Source of the DNA: Aculops lycopersici
Taxonomy: Eukaryota > Arthropoda > Arachnida > Trombidiformes > Eriophyidae
Reading direction: 5' to 3'
Length of the DNA stretch: 55,789 nt
Assembly: GCA_015350385.1 (NCBI GenBank)
Contig: WNKI01000004.1
Span: 470,254-526,042 of the forward strand
Positions 22,701-33,012 of the stretch are shown here, piece by piece. Under the pieces are notes generated by a model, which saw nothing but the letters and a program-made list of their open reading frames with translations, was not told the origin of the DNA and did no database searches. How positions within the stretch are numbered: the stretch's first letter is position 1; every line of letters begins with the position of its first letter. The position numbers were made by a program, and so were the translations under genes.

Positions 22701-23955
22701 TGCACCTCAGCCCTCAAGTTCCTCAGTTCCTAGTTTCAATGCTGACGGGTCTCTAGTCCAACCTGAACCCACTGAGAAGAGTCAACAGGAAAAGGATTGG
22801 GAGCAGATCATTCCCGAATCCATTAGAGTCAGGATTGAGGAAGAGGAACGGATGCAAGCTGAGATGGAACTCTACCTGCCACCGCGAAGTCGGAAGAAGA
22901 TCAAACGTCCACAACTTGACGAGGACTTCCGTAGTAGTGACGAGAAAAAGCGGAAGCAAAAGAAGAAGCGTCAACTTCTGGCTGCTAGTAAGCGTGAGGC
23001 TAAACGCGAGGCCAAAGAGAAGGCCAAGAAGGAGGCCAAAGATGGCAAGGCCAAAAAGGAGGGCCATAAGAAAGAGCCAGGATCATCATCATCAGCGTTG
23101 AGCAATCATCATAACCAGCCAGTCAAGAAGGAGCTCAGGATCAATGACTCCAGCAGGCATGGCGAAATACCTCACTCGTTACCAAGTTGTTTCAGGAAAT
23201 CGTTTTCTAATCATCTCTACAAGGAGCCCGAGAGCGTTAAAAAGACTGTGATAAGCGATGAATTAGACAAGAGCACTTTCGATGAGTGCGTTAAGAAGAT
23301 GAGGCCAATGAAGAGGCAGTTGAAGAAATTGGAAGAAATAGCGTCCAAGAAGTATGTTGAGGAGAACTCGTCCGAGTTGAGAGATTGTTTACTAAACATA
23401 GGCGACCGGATATCGGAATGTTTGCGTGAGTATCACCAGGACGAGCGATTGACAAAAGAGTGGCGTAATTATCTATGGACTTTTGTGGCCAAGTTTACAG
23501 CTTATGAACCGAAGAAGTTGTATAGATTTTACAAACGCGAACAGAAAAGATCAAACTCAGATGGTCCTAACAACTTCCAGGATCATGGAAACTCGAGCGG
23601 AGCCTTAGGCGGTCATTCGTCGCGAATTGGCATTCATATGATGGGTCCACCGCCACCTCACATGGGCGGCCCTCCACCTCCAAACTTCATGGACCCATAC
23701 CCACAACTACCGTCCTGCTTGGTGATGGGACCTGGTGAAGGCGGCGGTGTGCCGCCACCGGGCGCCCCACCTCCGCATTACTTCCACCACCACAGACCGC
23801 CACCGCAGCATCTAGGCCCACCACCACCACCAGGTATAGGTGGCCCCCTCCCACCCCACGCGCCTCCACCTCCTGGAATGGGCGGGCCCCTCCATCAGCC
23901 GCCACCTCCCTACCCGAATCAATGGATGCCCGGTGGCTACATGCGGCGCCTCTAA
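19714..23955 (+). CDS. CHD1: Chromatin remodeller CHD1 with altered domain order
   Basis: CHD1 is an ATP-dependent remodeller that spaces nucleosomes and binds H3K4me3. The single-exon frame encodes 1413 residues; the start codon at 19714 follows a TGA. Order of parts: a short acidic N-terminus (1-75), chromodomain 1 (about 80-165), chromodomain 2 (about 195-270), the PKFVAIKEQPPYLGG bridge, then about 150 residues of Ser/Gly/Asp/Asn low complexity (286-437), then the SNF2 ATPase from LELRDYQLDGLNW. The Walker A motif DEMGLGKT is near 466-473, DEAH at 574-577, and the helicase C lobe ends with QARAHRIGQ. After PPRSRKK (about 1054) comes a Lys-rich stretch, and then the CHCT helical domain (DUF4208) at about 1183-1279. 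The tail is Pro/His/Gly-rich. The SANT-SLIDE DNA-binding domain expected between the ATPase and CHCT is absent. Identity is certain; the domain changes are discussed in the findings. Confidence 0.96.
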   Translation: MARSSRSKRQAAANVSYKEQSDNEDSDTTIEDNDWSSRLQPDGTYQDNSDNSNQQISQHQDGGDGGWQNADETTSGSDLKTIEKILDHRIGKVGATGEMTTVYNIEIHGDPNLDNDPSKLESNQKELQFLIKWKSQSYLHNSWESEKTLQELNPKCIKKIEFYWKRQEDLKAWKKKSSPEDVEYYDCQEEMADELRQQHMLVERVIAHNPYVREDNKPSIEYLCKWQGLPYSECTWEDGEIVERKFSKKIEEYHQRQKIPTKMCKVLRNRPKFVAIKEQPPYLGGHSRMNENNSNISSNNNTTKSSVVAEDENAEESDDDKTETGSSSSSGSSSGDSSSSGSGSGSSSGSSSSGSDSDDDDKTLESSSESVNGNDGRHKQGNKDKLIDQDQVQQKQSCNNNTSNNNISNNNNNSKEPLETSTTATTTSAQTDEEQPPALELRDYQLDGLNWLVYSWCKQNSVILADEMGLGKTIQTIAFMSYLFNEHNLYGPFLLVVPLSTLNSWRREFEMWAPEMNAIVYLGDVNSRSTIRNYEWTHQHNSRLKFNVLLTTYEILLKDKSYLNSIKWAVLAVDEAHRLKNVDSSLYRSLFEFSTHHRVLITGTPLQNSLRELWALLHFIMPAKFPSWSEFEYEHRDSANKGYSKLHKQLEPYLLRRVKKDVEKSLPSKTEQLLRVEMTSIQKQYYKWILTKNYKALAKGLKGSLSGFVNIMMELKKCCNHATLIRPTDELNHLDSLTRLIRGSGKLLLLDKLLCRLKETGHRVLIFSQMVRMLDILSDYLTYRRFSFQRLDGSIKGEIRRQALDHFNAPDSTDFCFLLSTRAGGLGINLATADTVVIFDSDWNPQNDLQAQARAHRIGQKKQVNIYRLVTKNSVEEDIIERAKRKMVLDHLIIQRMDTTGRTVLSKDAASGASTSTNSSLSNKEELAAILKFGAEELFKEGDVDGDEEPHLDIDEVLKRAETREEAPSMANDGLLSAFKIASFDFNEEEDVAVTPAPQPSSSSVPSFNADGSLVQPEPTEKSQQEKDWEQIIPESIRVRIEEEERMQAEMELYLPPRSRKKIKRPQLDEDFRSSDEKKRKQKKKRQLLAASKREAKREAKEKAKKEAKDGKAKKEGHKKEPGSSSSALSNHHNQPVKKELRINDSSRHGEIPHSLPSCFRKSFSNHLYKEPESVKKTVISDELDKSTFDECVKKMRPMKRQLKKLEEIASKKYVEENSSELRDCLLNIGDRISECLREYHQDERLTKEWRNYLWTFVAKFTAYEPKKLYRFYKREQKRSNSDGPNNFQDHGNSSGALGGHSSRIGIHMMGPPPPHMGGPPPPNFMDPYPQLPSCLVMGPGEGGGVPPPGAPPPHYFHHHRPPPQHLGPPPPPGIGGPLPPHAPPPPGMGGPLHQPPPPYPNQWMPGGYMRRL

Positions 23956-25817
23956 TGAAATCACGATTGACGGTCGTTGTAATGCAATACGATGGCCAAA
24001 TAAAGTCTCTATTTTCCACATCTTTTTCCAACAAATCAACTCATCTGTCGACTCAATTAACCTACCTGCTTGCCTGTTCAAAAGCAATTTGTCTTTCCTC
24101 TTTCAAATATCTCCATCCATTATTGCCGCTGATTCGTGGCTATAGGTGCGAGAGAATCCTTGGCGCATTCGAAGAATTCGACTCGCTGGTTGCCAAATTG
24201 CACAGCTTAGCAAAGCGTCGAATCCTTACAAGTTGATGAGGCTACAGTAGCGGATTGTGTTGTGTAAGGCGATGCCGAGCTGGCCACAGCCCAACAACAA
24301 GTTACCGCTGTTGTGTTTCTTGATGCACTGGAGTTTGCAACGCAAAGTTTGCAGAGATTCTAGGGCGGCCGCTCGTTAGGGTGGAATAAGGCAGCGGCTT
24401 GCGTTTCTCTATCAAACAGGTGGAATCTCTGGCCAGTAGATTACGCTACTCTGCACGGCAATGACTCTGGCTGTACGAAGGAGCTTCAGTCAAGCCCATT
24501 GCTCTTCACGGTCTCCACACTGGCGAGGCTCTCGCTCGGCAACTCAGACAAGGTTGAGCAGTGGGAGGAGGAGGAGGCAAGAGCAACACCCTAGCGGATA
24601 ACTGGACTACCTGCTGCTGCTTACCTGCCTACTCTGCATGAGCAGTGCCAACAACCTGTGCGAGTGCATCAACGGCCACACAACACACTGGCAAAACACG
24701 CAACTTCTTTGCGCCACAAATACAACACAGACACAACAATTTTCAGCCAACTTTACCTTGTTGCCTCGGTCTTCGTCGAAGTGGCCGTCGTCGTCCTTTT
24801 AGTCAGTGGACTCTATTGCGCCTGGAATCTCGGGATCCATCACATTCAACTTCGACTGCAAAAGTGGCGCTTGCAGTCCAAATACATTCCTTTCCTCTGG
24901 ACTCATACTGCCGCTAACTTGATTGTTGCGGACCAGGACAGTCACCTAAGTGTTTGCCAGAAAATTGAGAGCATGAAAGATATTAATATTACTATTGTTG
25001 TTGATATTTTTCACCTTTAAACAAATTCTAGAATGATATGAAAGCGAAGGATAAAAGGATTCTCGCATATTGCAGTACACTTATAGACAACTGGACCAAT
25101 TTGCATTCTATTGCTTCAAAACCACGCATTTCCATAACAACTAGCCTAGCAACAACAATATCACCTCTGATTCCAACATACACATCCACAACAACGCAAC
25201 ATTGGATGCGACTGCGGCGGCGAAGAACACACACTTGTTAACACCACTGGACCCGCCTAAAAAGGGCCCACCAACTCGATGCGATCATTTTAAACTTGCA
25301 AGTGCAATTGGCAAAGCCAACAATATATTCCAAAATTTATCATTCTATCATCTTACTATTAATTGATCAATCTCATGACTTATAATCGAATTTGATTGTG
25401 CAATTCTTCGTTATCTTGTCTCATGGTTAACAAGTTCCTCGGCTACTTTTAAGAGAAACTTGAGAGACATAACAAAAGCAACAACAACAAGCTAGCGGCA
25501 ACCTGTGCATTTATTTGTATATTATTTTGTCATATCTATCATTATTAAAAATAAGAACAACAAATCTATTTTATAGCAAGATTATCAAGCCAAATCAAGC
25601 AAGAGATCTCATTTGCAACGTAATCAATTTAAAAAACCTCAATTTCAATGCAAATTCAATCGAGAAACAACAAACCAACTCCAGTTCCAAGAGGAAGAGA
25701 ACTGTTATGGACGGATTGCACTTGTTGAAAGTGTAAGAAACTTTATATTACTATTTTATCACTTAAAATTGATAATAGCAACAAAAAACTCAAGCAATAT
25801 TATCTGGACACAACAAG
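23956..25817. other. Intergenic region CHD1 to the four-helix membrane gene
   Basis: About 1.9 kb. After the CHD1 poly(A) signal I see several TACCTG/CAGGTA hexamers but no coding sequence I can defend. A frame at about 24658-25020 contains a hydrophobic run but lacks an ATG and resembles nothing known to me. Confidence 0.5.
23999..24004 (+). terminator. Poly(A) signal of CHD1
   Basis: AATAAA 44 bases after the CHD1 stop codon. Confidence 0.6.
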
Positions 25818-26888
25818 ATGCCATCAAGTATTCACTCAGGTATTAGTGGGAGATCCATTGGATCACTCGCGTCCACCTTGACAACAAGGTCGCGGAAATC
25901 TGTTGCGGCCAGCCAGAAGTTGAGAGTTAGATGGTGGGAGAGGAGACCTATTATAAAAACGGCATACTTTTTAGATTTACAAAAGGGAAGTTATGCGGCG
26001 GCAATATTTACTCTGGTCCAAAGTATTCTATTATTATTCCTATCATTATTCGATCTTTACTGCCTAATCGAAGCCAGGCCTGGATCAAGACATTTCAGGA
26101 GTTTTGGTTTTAGTTTCCTATTTGTTTACAGCGGAAACAAGTATGTTCGTTTATCACTAATCATAGCATCCTGTTTATTGGCTCTAAGTGCAATATCCCT
26201 CCTAGTTACATCAATAATTATCATTCCAGCCCTTAAAAAGGAGTATGAGCTTAAATTTCGCCCCTGGCTACTAGCAATGACAGCATTTGTTGGCCTCAGG
26301 ACAATCACGATATTATTCCAATCAATTGCAAATGATTTATATTTTAGGTATCATCAAGCGATGCTATTGTTATGGTTAATCCTAATACCAATCAATGTAT
26401 TTGCATTGCTGGTCGTCTATTCAAACTACCAAGAATTGAGTGATATAACGAAGATAGAAGATATGGCCAAACTCAAGATGAGCACACTAAGTTCGATTCA
26501 AGGTTCTCGAACTTTGTCCCATATGTCTCATCAATCTCTAGACTCATATAGGCACTATGGGGCCACTGGAATAAATTCAAATCCCTCGCCCTCCTACATG
26601 AGAGCGGCTGCAAATATAAACCACCAACCAACTTATGCAACAACAAGTGGCGGAAGCACCCTCCACGGCGGTCACGTTGTTCCGGGCGCCGGAACGTACA
26701 TACAAACGGGTAGCATTTATGGAGGATCAAATCTGAGCACCCCAACACCGAGTGTCTTAGGTCACCATGCCTCGACACCCTCATTGAGAGGCGGAATGGC
26801 CTACACAATCCCACTGGAGATGTTTCAATTGAATAGGCCGGCTAGTGTGACCTCCTCAAATCAGCAAATAAATCAAGAGTTTATATGA
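25818..26888 (+). CDS. Four-helix integral membrane protein, arthropod LAPTM/pasiflora-like layout
   Basis: The 356-residue single-exon frame has four membrane segments: about 57-85, 112-138, 148-170 and 180-203. The loop between helices 1 and 2 has the length of a small extracellular loop and contains FGFSFLFVYSGN. The N-terminus is basic (about 55 residues, RVRWWERR), and a soluble C-terminal tail of about 150 residues starts with a short charged helix (TKIEDMAKLKMSTL). The tail is rich in Ser, Thr, Gly, Tyr and His. The topology recalls tetraspan proteins of arthropod septate junctions or LAPTM-like lysosomal proteins. I cannot prove either from sequence alone and would treat the gene as a conserved membrane protein of unknown role. 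Confidence 0.75.
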   Translation: MPSSIHSGISGRSIGSLASTLTTRSRKSVAASQKLRVRWWERRPIIKTAYFLDLQKGSYAAAIFTLVQSILLLFLSLFDLYCLIEARPGSRHFRSFGFSFLFVYSGNKYVRLSLIIASCLLALSAISLLVTSIIIIPALKKEYELKFRPWLLAMTAFVGLRTITILFQSIANDLYFRYHQAMLLLWLILIPINVFALLVVYSNYQELSDITKIEDMAKLKMSTLSSIQGSRTLSHMSHQSLDSYRHYGATGINSNPSPSYMRAAANINHQPTYATTSGGSTLHGGHVVPGAGTYIQTGSIYGGSNLSTPTPSVLGHHASTPSLRGGMAYTIPLEMFQLNRPASVTSSNQQINQEFI

Positions 26889-27001
26889 TCATATTATAGA
26901 AATCATATTAGTATAATATAAAATAGTAACTCTGTGAGTGAATCTCATGAATGATACTTTCTACTTATGAACCAAACACACGACAAATCAACGAAACAAA
27001 G

Positions 27002-27007
27002 AATAAA
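27002..27007 (+). terminator. Poly(A) signal of the four-helix membrane gene
   Basis: AATAAA about 115 bases after the stop codon, in AT-rich sequence. Confidence 0.55.
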
Positions 27008-28633
27008 AATTGCCATATAACTCTGATATCAATTCCAGCTAAGGTTTCTTTTTGATAGTTGTACCAGATCCTCAATTGAAGAGAGGCGATACCCTCGAGA
27101 TTTCTTCTCGAAAATGTATTCCACAACAATTTATCTCAAGTAGCTGAACTAGCAGAAGGCTAGCTGGCCGGCGAGCATGATGTCAATGACAGTGTCAATC
27201 GCAGGTGACTTGAATCGAGGTAATGTCCTCATCCTGAACCTGAGAGATGGCAGTACAGTAGTAACAGCAGCAGCAGCTTTAAAGACTACTGTCTATCAAA
27301 ACCTTCTGGTGGATCTGGTTTTGTAAGCTTAACAACAGGTAGCGCCTTAGGTACAAGCAGCTTGCCAAAAACAGTGTTTCAGCGTGAGACTCAAATACAA
27401 TTTTTGGGAGTCGAACGCTGTAGGACTGCCACAGCGTTCAGGAGAAAAAAACTTGCCTGAGTTCATCTGGAAATGTCCAACAATTCCAATGGGAGTGCAT
27501 TGACTAGCTAACCGACAGTGGCAGCAATTGCCGACGCAAAATCTGCAGCGACAACAGCAGCAACAGGCTGCCACCATTGTGGTTCCAATGCGAAGCAACA
27601 AGATAGAGACTGAAAAACCCAACGGTAACTTTAAACTCGATGCTTGTAGGCTGGTGACTGCTGTGAAGTGAAAGTGAAAAACATGTGACAACAACGATGC
27701 CGACTGCTCAAGGATCAAAGGAGGAGGAGGATGATCATCGGATAACCCCACCAACAAACTTTCGAGGATATACACTGCGAGACATTCCAGAGGAAGTGGG
27801 ATATCTTGCAGGTCTTCTTCTCACGAAAACTCGAGCACATAGACTCACTACGCTGGATGGCGCTTTACCTGCAACTGCCACTATGGCGGTGGCGGTAGCA
27901 GCAGGAGCAACCGTAGCATCGACGACAACAACATCCATTACCTAGCCTCGCCATTAAGTGGCCTGTAACAGCAAGCTGGCTAGACGGCGGGCGAGAGTCG
28001 CATCAACCAGTGACAAGCTTGCCAACGACTGGCGACAACGACAGCATAGCTGCCCTCCATCTTGCCTAGGCCAAATCTGTCAATATGTGTGTATGTGAGT
28101 CCCAATGACAGGTAGACGTGGGGTTGTTGTTATTGTATTGTTGTTGCTGCTGTCGTGGATGTTGCTGTTGCTATCGCAGCCGAGAGGTCCAGCGGCTTGT
28201 GGTGAGGCTTGGATGGCGTATTACTTGGACGCTTTCTCTCCCCCCTCTATCTGTATCTCGAAAAGTCACTTGCGCAATAGTGGCTTCATCAGACGCACTT
28301 GTTGCTGGAGGTGGTTAATCTTACTTTGCTCTTGTGGGGATGGGGACGGTGAAAGTTAAATTTTAGCTTCAACTCACCACATTATCATAGACACATACAT
28401 TACCTTAACCAACCAAAAGAAAGTCAAACGGCAGAACTCCTCTTGGGGCCTCCTCTTTCCCCCTTTACTCCTACTACGACTACGACTACGACTACCGCTG
28501 ACACCACCACCACTCCACCTGTTAACTCACCTACCAAGTAAGCAAGTCAACCACCTGAGTTGCGCGAAGATAATTTGTAAGCCATTAGATTGAGCCACTG
28601 AGACGTACAGACAGAAAGACAGACAAATACACA

Positions 28634-28697
28634 CACATAGAAAGAGAGAAAGAGAGAGAGAAAGAGAGAGAGGAGAGAGGGAGAGAGGGAGAGAAGA
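28634..28697. repeat. GA-rich microsatellite
   Basis: Interrupted GA/GGA run upstream of the peroxidase. Confidence 0.85.
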
Positions 28698-29560
28698 GTC
28701 ATCATCATTATTGATCTCGATCTTGGAAGTCAGGTAGTCAGCTAACTTAAGTTGTCTTGCCAGTTCTAGTCCATTGGCGGACAAAATACAAGCCAACCTG
28801 ACACCCGTTGCCGGCCGAAGTTGCATAATCGGCCGTTGCCATTGTCATTCAACGAGTTTTCCCAATCCATCTGGTCGGCCGCGGTAACAGCATCTTGGTC
28901 TTTGTCCTCGTTGGCACCGACGTGAGGTTGTTGGTTTGAAAACGAGCGCTTGGGAACTAGCAAGTAGTGGACGCAGTGAAAGTGAAAGTGGAATCCAAAT
29001 ACATTTGGTATCAACAAGTTGCGCCTCCCCCAACCAAAAAGCGCAAAAAGGTGTGTTGGACCAGAAACAGTTACGATGCGCATGTAGTGAAAGTGAGGCA
29101 AAAGTGCAAGATCGTGCCGCTGAGGATAAGCTCATTTTGCATAGACCAGCGACCACTTGTTAGCTTTGGCCGCTCTACCTGTGCGCCGTTCTGTTGTCAA
29201 AAAGTCGTAGCGCGCACTAAACCGGAAAAAGAGTAGCAGTACATCAAAGTGACAGAAGAGTAGTCAATTGAGAGGAGAGACAATAGTTTTTTATTATTAT
29301 CTCTCATTGCCCCACACACTAGTAGTCAAAGAGGGATGATCTTCAATATTTTTGCTCATATGGATGTCAAATGTTTTAAGATCAGTGAGCATCCTCAAAT
29401 CAATTAGTTAACCGCAAGAAACAGGAAAATAACTGCGACCTAGACATCAATATAATCGCTACTTGACTTATAGACTTGAGGTTATCAGGAACGACTAGGT
29501 TAGTTATAATGAGGCAGAGAAGACTCATTAATTGGCGAGCAGCGATCATTAAACATAATA

Positions 29561-32500
29561 ATGTTCATTAAAAGTGGATTGCCGGCAAGTAGCAAGGTGG
29601 CACTCAACAAGAGAAGCGGCAGCCTACTGGCTTTAACTAGTTTGTTAATGTTGTGCCAAAATAGTGATATTATATTTGATATTAATCCAGCGCCAAGTAG
29701 TCGGCTACTGGTGGGCGCCGTGGTGGCGACAAGTAGTAGTAGTAGTAGTAGTAGCGGTGCGAGTGCCCATAGTAACATTGATAGTGGTGCTAATGAGAGT
29801 GGCCATCAGCGTGCAACGAGTAGGAGTGCGAGTGCGAGTGCGAGTACGACCACGACTTCAAACAAGAGCCATCCAGATAATAGACCACCTGTAAGCGATC
29901 AAGTGGCGATATCGCCGGAAGTGTTTGAGTCAAATCTGAAATCAATCCTCGACCCAATTGAAGTGAAGCAATCGCAAGTAAAGCCAGCAACATCAAACAC
30001 AACTGATACTACAGACACAAGCACCACCTCGAGCTTGACCATCGAGCCCTCGAGTCAGTCTGCATACTTAGTTCCTTATGAGATAACCAGAATCAATTGC
30101 AACAACAATCTAGCGAGTGGTTCAACATTAAGCCAGCAGAATGGTAGTGCAAACAAACAGAAGCCACAGTCCAATGAACTTGAGCATCTGGTCGATGATA
30201 TTAGTAGGAAGCCGACTGTTTCAGCGGACACCGGAAACCAACTGTATGATGGGGATGCTCGTGCACTGGATTTGATTGGTGAAAGTGATGATTCGATTAC
30301 AAATGACTTGCTGGTTGCCAATACGACTACCAGTGGCACGAGAACACCGAGATACTCGAGGAGAGCGGAACAGTCGCCGTTTTTGGTTTCCGAGTCGCAT
30401 AAGCTGGAGTCAAGTTCTCACTGTGCCTTAATACTGAAACGAACTTATATTTTAAAGAATCCAGCCTCAACAGACGAGTGGGGCGACAAATTTGTCTTCA
30501 ATGATGTCGATACTGATGAGGAGAACAAGAAGAAGATTCACAAATCCGATTTGTGCATTAAACACTCGGATGTGGACAAGGCAATCGAGGAGGCCAAACA
30601 TAGGATCAAGTTCGAGAGACCGGAAGATCTCGACTCGCCGGAAGTGAGCGAGGTATCTCTGGCTGCAGTGGCCGAGCTAAACTTGGCCGCCGGTCAGCTG
30701 TTGACGGAAAAGTTCGATCTATCGCATGATGAGATACTTAATGCCTTGCCCATGATCGATATGTCTTCGTCGAAATTTTTCTGGAAAGATTTATGTCCGA
30801 AGCATGTGCGCCCGATGGTTTGTATCAAGTCACGCTATCGAACCATAACAGCACATTGCAACAACCTGCGCCATCCCTCGTGGGGCGCCAGCAAGACTCC
30901 ATACTCTCGCTACCTACCTCCCGATTATGCGGATGGTCTCACTCTACCAAGAGCCGCGCAATCGGGCCAACCACTTCCATCAGCAAGACTAATTACATCT
31001 ACGGTACACAGAGACTCCGACGAGCCAAGCAACGACTATTCGGCTTTGTTTGCGAGTTGGGGCCAACTGTTGAATCACGATGTAACGCGAGTTGCAGTAG
31101 GAGAAGGTGAGTATTTATAAGGTTCTCTTAGTTTGAGATTGATTTTTTCTCTTCAGATCAGTTAAAAAACTAACAAATCTTTCGAAATGTCTTCCAAAAA
31201 ATGCAGCCCCCGATTGTTGTCCTCAGTATCTAAGAGGACTTTGCATGCCAATTCCAGTGCCACAAGGAGATCCGTTGTATAGTAAATTTAATGTTAAATG
31301 TCTCAAATTTGATCGCTCTTTAGCTGCCATAAGACCAAAGTGTTTGTTAGGTTAGTATAATGTCTTAATTCTTCTTGATAGTTTGTATTTGATACGATAG
31401 CAAGCAACTAACTCCATCTGATTTATGCAATCCAATCAAACAAACGAACAGGTCTCCGCGCCCAAATAAATCTAATTACCTCACCTGTGGACGCAAGTTT
31501 TGTTTACGGCTCCACAAAAGCTCAAGCAGCAGATTTGAGGACATTCAGCGAGGGCAAAATGAAAGTTTGGAACTATTTCGAGAAATTGAAATTGAAACCT
31601 TTACTTCCGCCGCAAACAGAGGAACCGGACAGCAATTGTTTAGGTCGGCCAAAGAATTTGTTTTGCTTTAAGGCTGGCGATGTCAGGGTTAACGAGCAAA
31701 CGCATCTGACAGTCTTACATACCATTTATATCAGGGAACACAATAGAATAGCTAAGATATTGGGTCAAATGAATATAGATTGGGATGATGAAAAGATCTA
31801 CCAGGAGACAAGACATATAGTGGCCGCTTGCGTTCAGCACGTGATGTCCAATGAGTTTGCTCCACTTTTGCTGGGCAATGCCGGCTCTACGGAGTATAAA
31901 ATCAAGCCACATCCGGATGGCGGATATTGGCCCGGTTATGACCCAAGTGTCACCACAAGTACAGGTACTGCCTTCGCGGCGGCAGCCTTTCGTTATGGCC
32001 ACTCAATGGTGGAGGGTGTGATAAAGCAGTTCGACAAGATGGGCAAATTTTTGCGCGGCGACCTGTTGCGCCACCTCTTCAAGAGGCCATTCCTACTCTA
32101 CGAGCCGGGAGTCATTGATCAACTTGTTATGGGAATGCTATTGACTCCTAGTGAACAGACCGATCCGTTTGTTAGCGAGGAACTTAGCGGCCACCTGTTT
32201 CAGCCGCCCAAGGCCAAGTTTGGCCACGACTTGGCGGCCATCAATATTCAACGAGGCCGCGACCAGGGAGTGCCCGGCTACAACGAGTGGCGCGAGTGGT
32301 GCGGTTTGCCGAGGGCAAAGTCATTTGGTGACCTTGAACCCTTGCTAATGAATAGAACCGCACACATGTACTCGCGAATATACAAGCACGTGGACGACGT
32401 TGACCTCTGGTCGGCGGGAGTCTCCGAGCGGAAGTTACCTGGCGCCGCGGTGGGTCCCACCATGGCCTGCATTATTGCACGTCAATTCATGAACACAAAA

Positions 32501-32743
32501 CGCGGAGACAGGTTCTGGTACGAGAATCAAGGGCAACCCTCCGCCTTTACACCTGGCCAATTAAAGGAAATAAAAAAAATTACACTAGCCAAGATATTGT
32601 GCGCCAATGCCGATGATGTGCCCAAGATTCAAATGTGGGCCATGCGACTACCTCATCCAATATATAACGCCAAAGTGCCTTGCGAATCATTGCAAGGTAT
32701 CAACTTGAAATTGTGGGACTCAAGTAGCATGGAAAGTTTCTAG
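29561..32743 (+). CDS. Animal haem peroxidase, three exons
   Basis: Exons 29561-31106, 31207-31350 and 31452-32743 join in phase 1 both times (introns of 100 and 101 bases) to give 993 residues. A hydrophobic stretch at about 20-32 could be a signal peptide or anchor. Residues 50-270 are Ser/Thr/Asn-rich and look disordered. The peroxidase domain begins near WKDLCPKH. The distal motif is WGQLLNHDVTR, with Gln and the distal His present but Asn where the haem-ester Asp normally sits. Exon 2 encodes the conserved CCPQY and small-loop region. DVRVNEQ keeps the catalytic Arg and the second haem-ester Glu, REHNRIA follows, and the proximal His is in FRYGHSM. The C-terminal INIQRGRDQGVPGYNEWR block is canonical. 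The family oxidises halides or phenols, as in eggshell or cuticle hardening and host defence. Peroxidasin Ig/LRR modules are absent, so a chorion-peroxidase type is more likely. Confidence 0.92.
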
Positions 32744-33012
32744 GAATTAACAACTTAAACTAAATACTGATTGTTATTGAATAATATAGCATATAGTATA
32801 GTAGATATAATATAATATAAACTCATAGATAATCTTATTTGTGGTACTATCTCTTAGTTAGTAGACTAGTTTGACCCTTTGACTTCGAATTTGAAACAAA
32901 ATTCACACATCAAATATTCTTGGTAGTATTCTTGGTTACAGTAATAATCTTATAAACTTTTTCTTCCTAATTAATCATCAATTAATAATACTCAATTTAA
33001 GAAGTTTAGAAC

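Larger units (their letters stand above)
26889..29560. other. Intergenic region upstream of the peroxidase
   Basis: About 2.7 kb with CAG/CAA and CT/GA simple sequence and several E-box-like CACCTG and CAGGTA words. The GA-rich microsatellite at 28634-28697 is listed separately. A small frame at 27697-27945 starts with ATG but has low-complexity Ala/Thr sequence and no support. This is most likely regulatory and leader sequence. Confidence 0.5.

Noticed and set aside
24645..25020. Frame with a hydrophobic stretch (LYLVASVFVEVAVVVLLVSG) after CHD1
   Set aside because: It has no ATG start in frame, no similarity I recognise, and the hydrophobic run arises from GTC/GTT-rich DNA.
27347..27775. 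Cys-rich frame with a CCCCC run on the minus strand
   Set aside because: It is the antisense reading of CAG/CAA-type simple sequence.
27697..27945. Possible 83-residue small protein starting MPTAQGSKEEEDD
   Set aside because: The second half is Ala/Thr low complexity and there is no splice, poly(A) or domain support.
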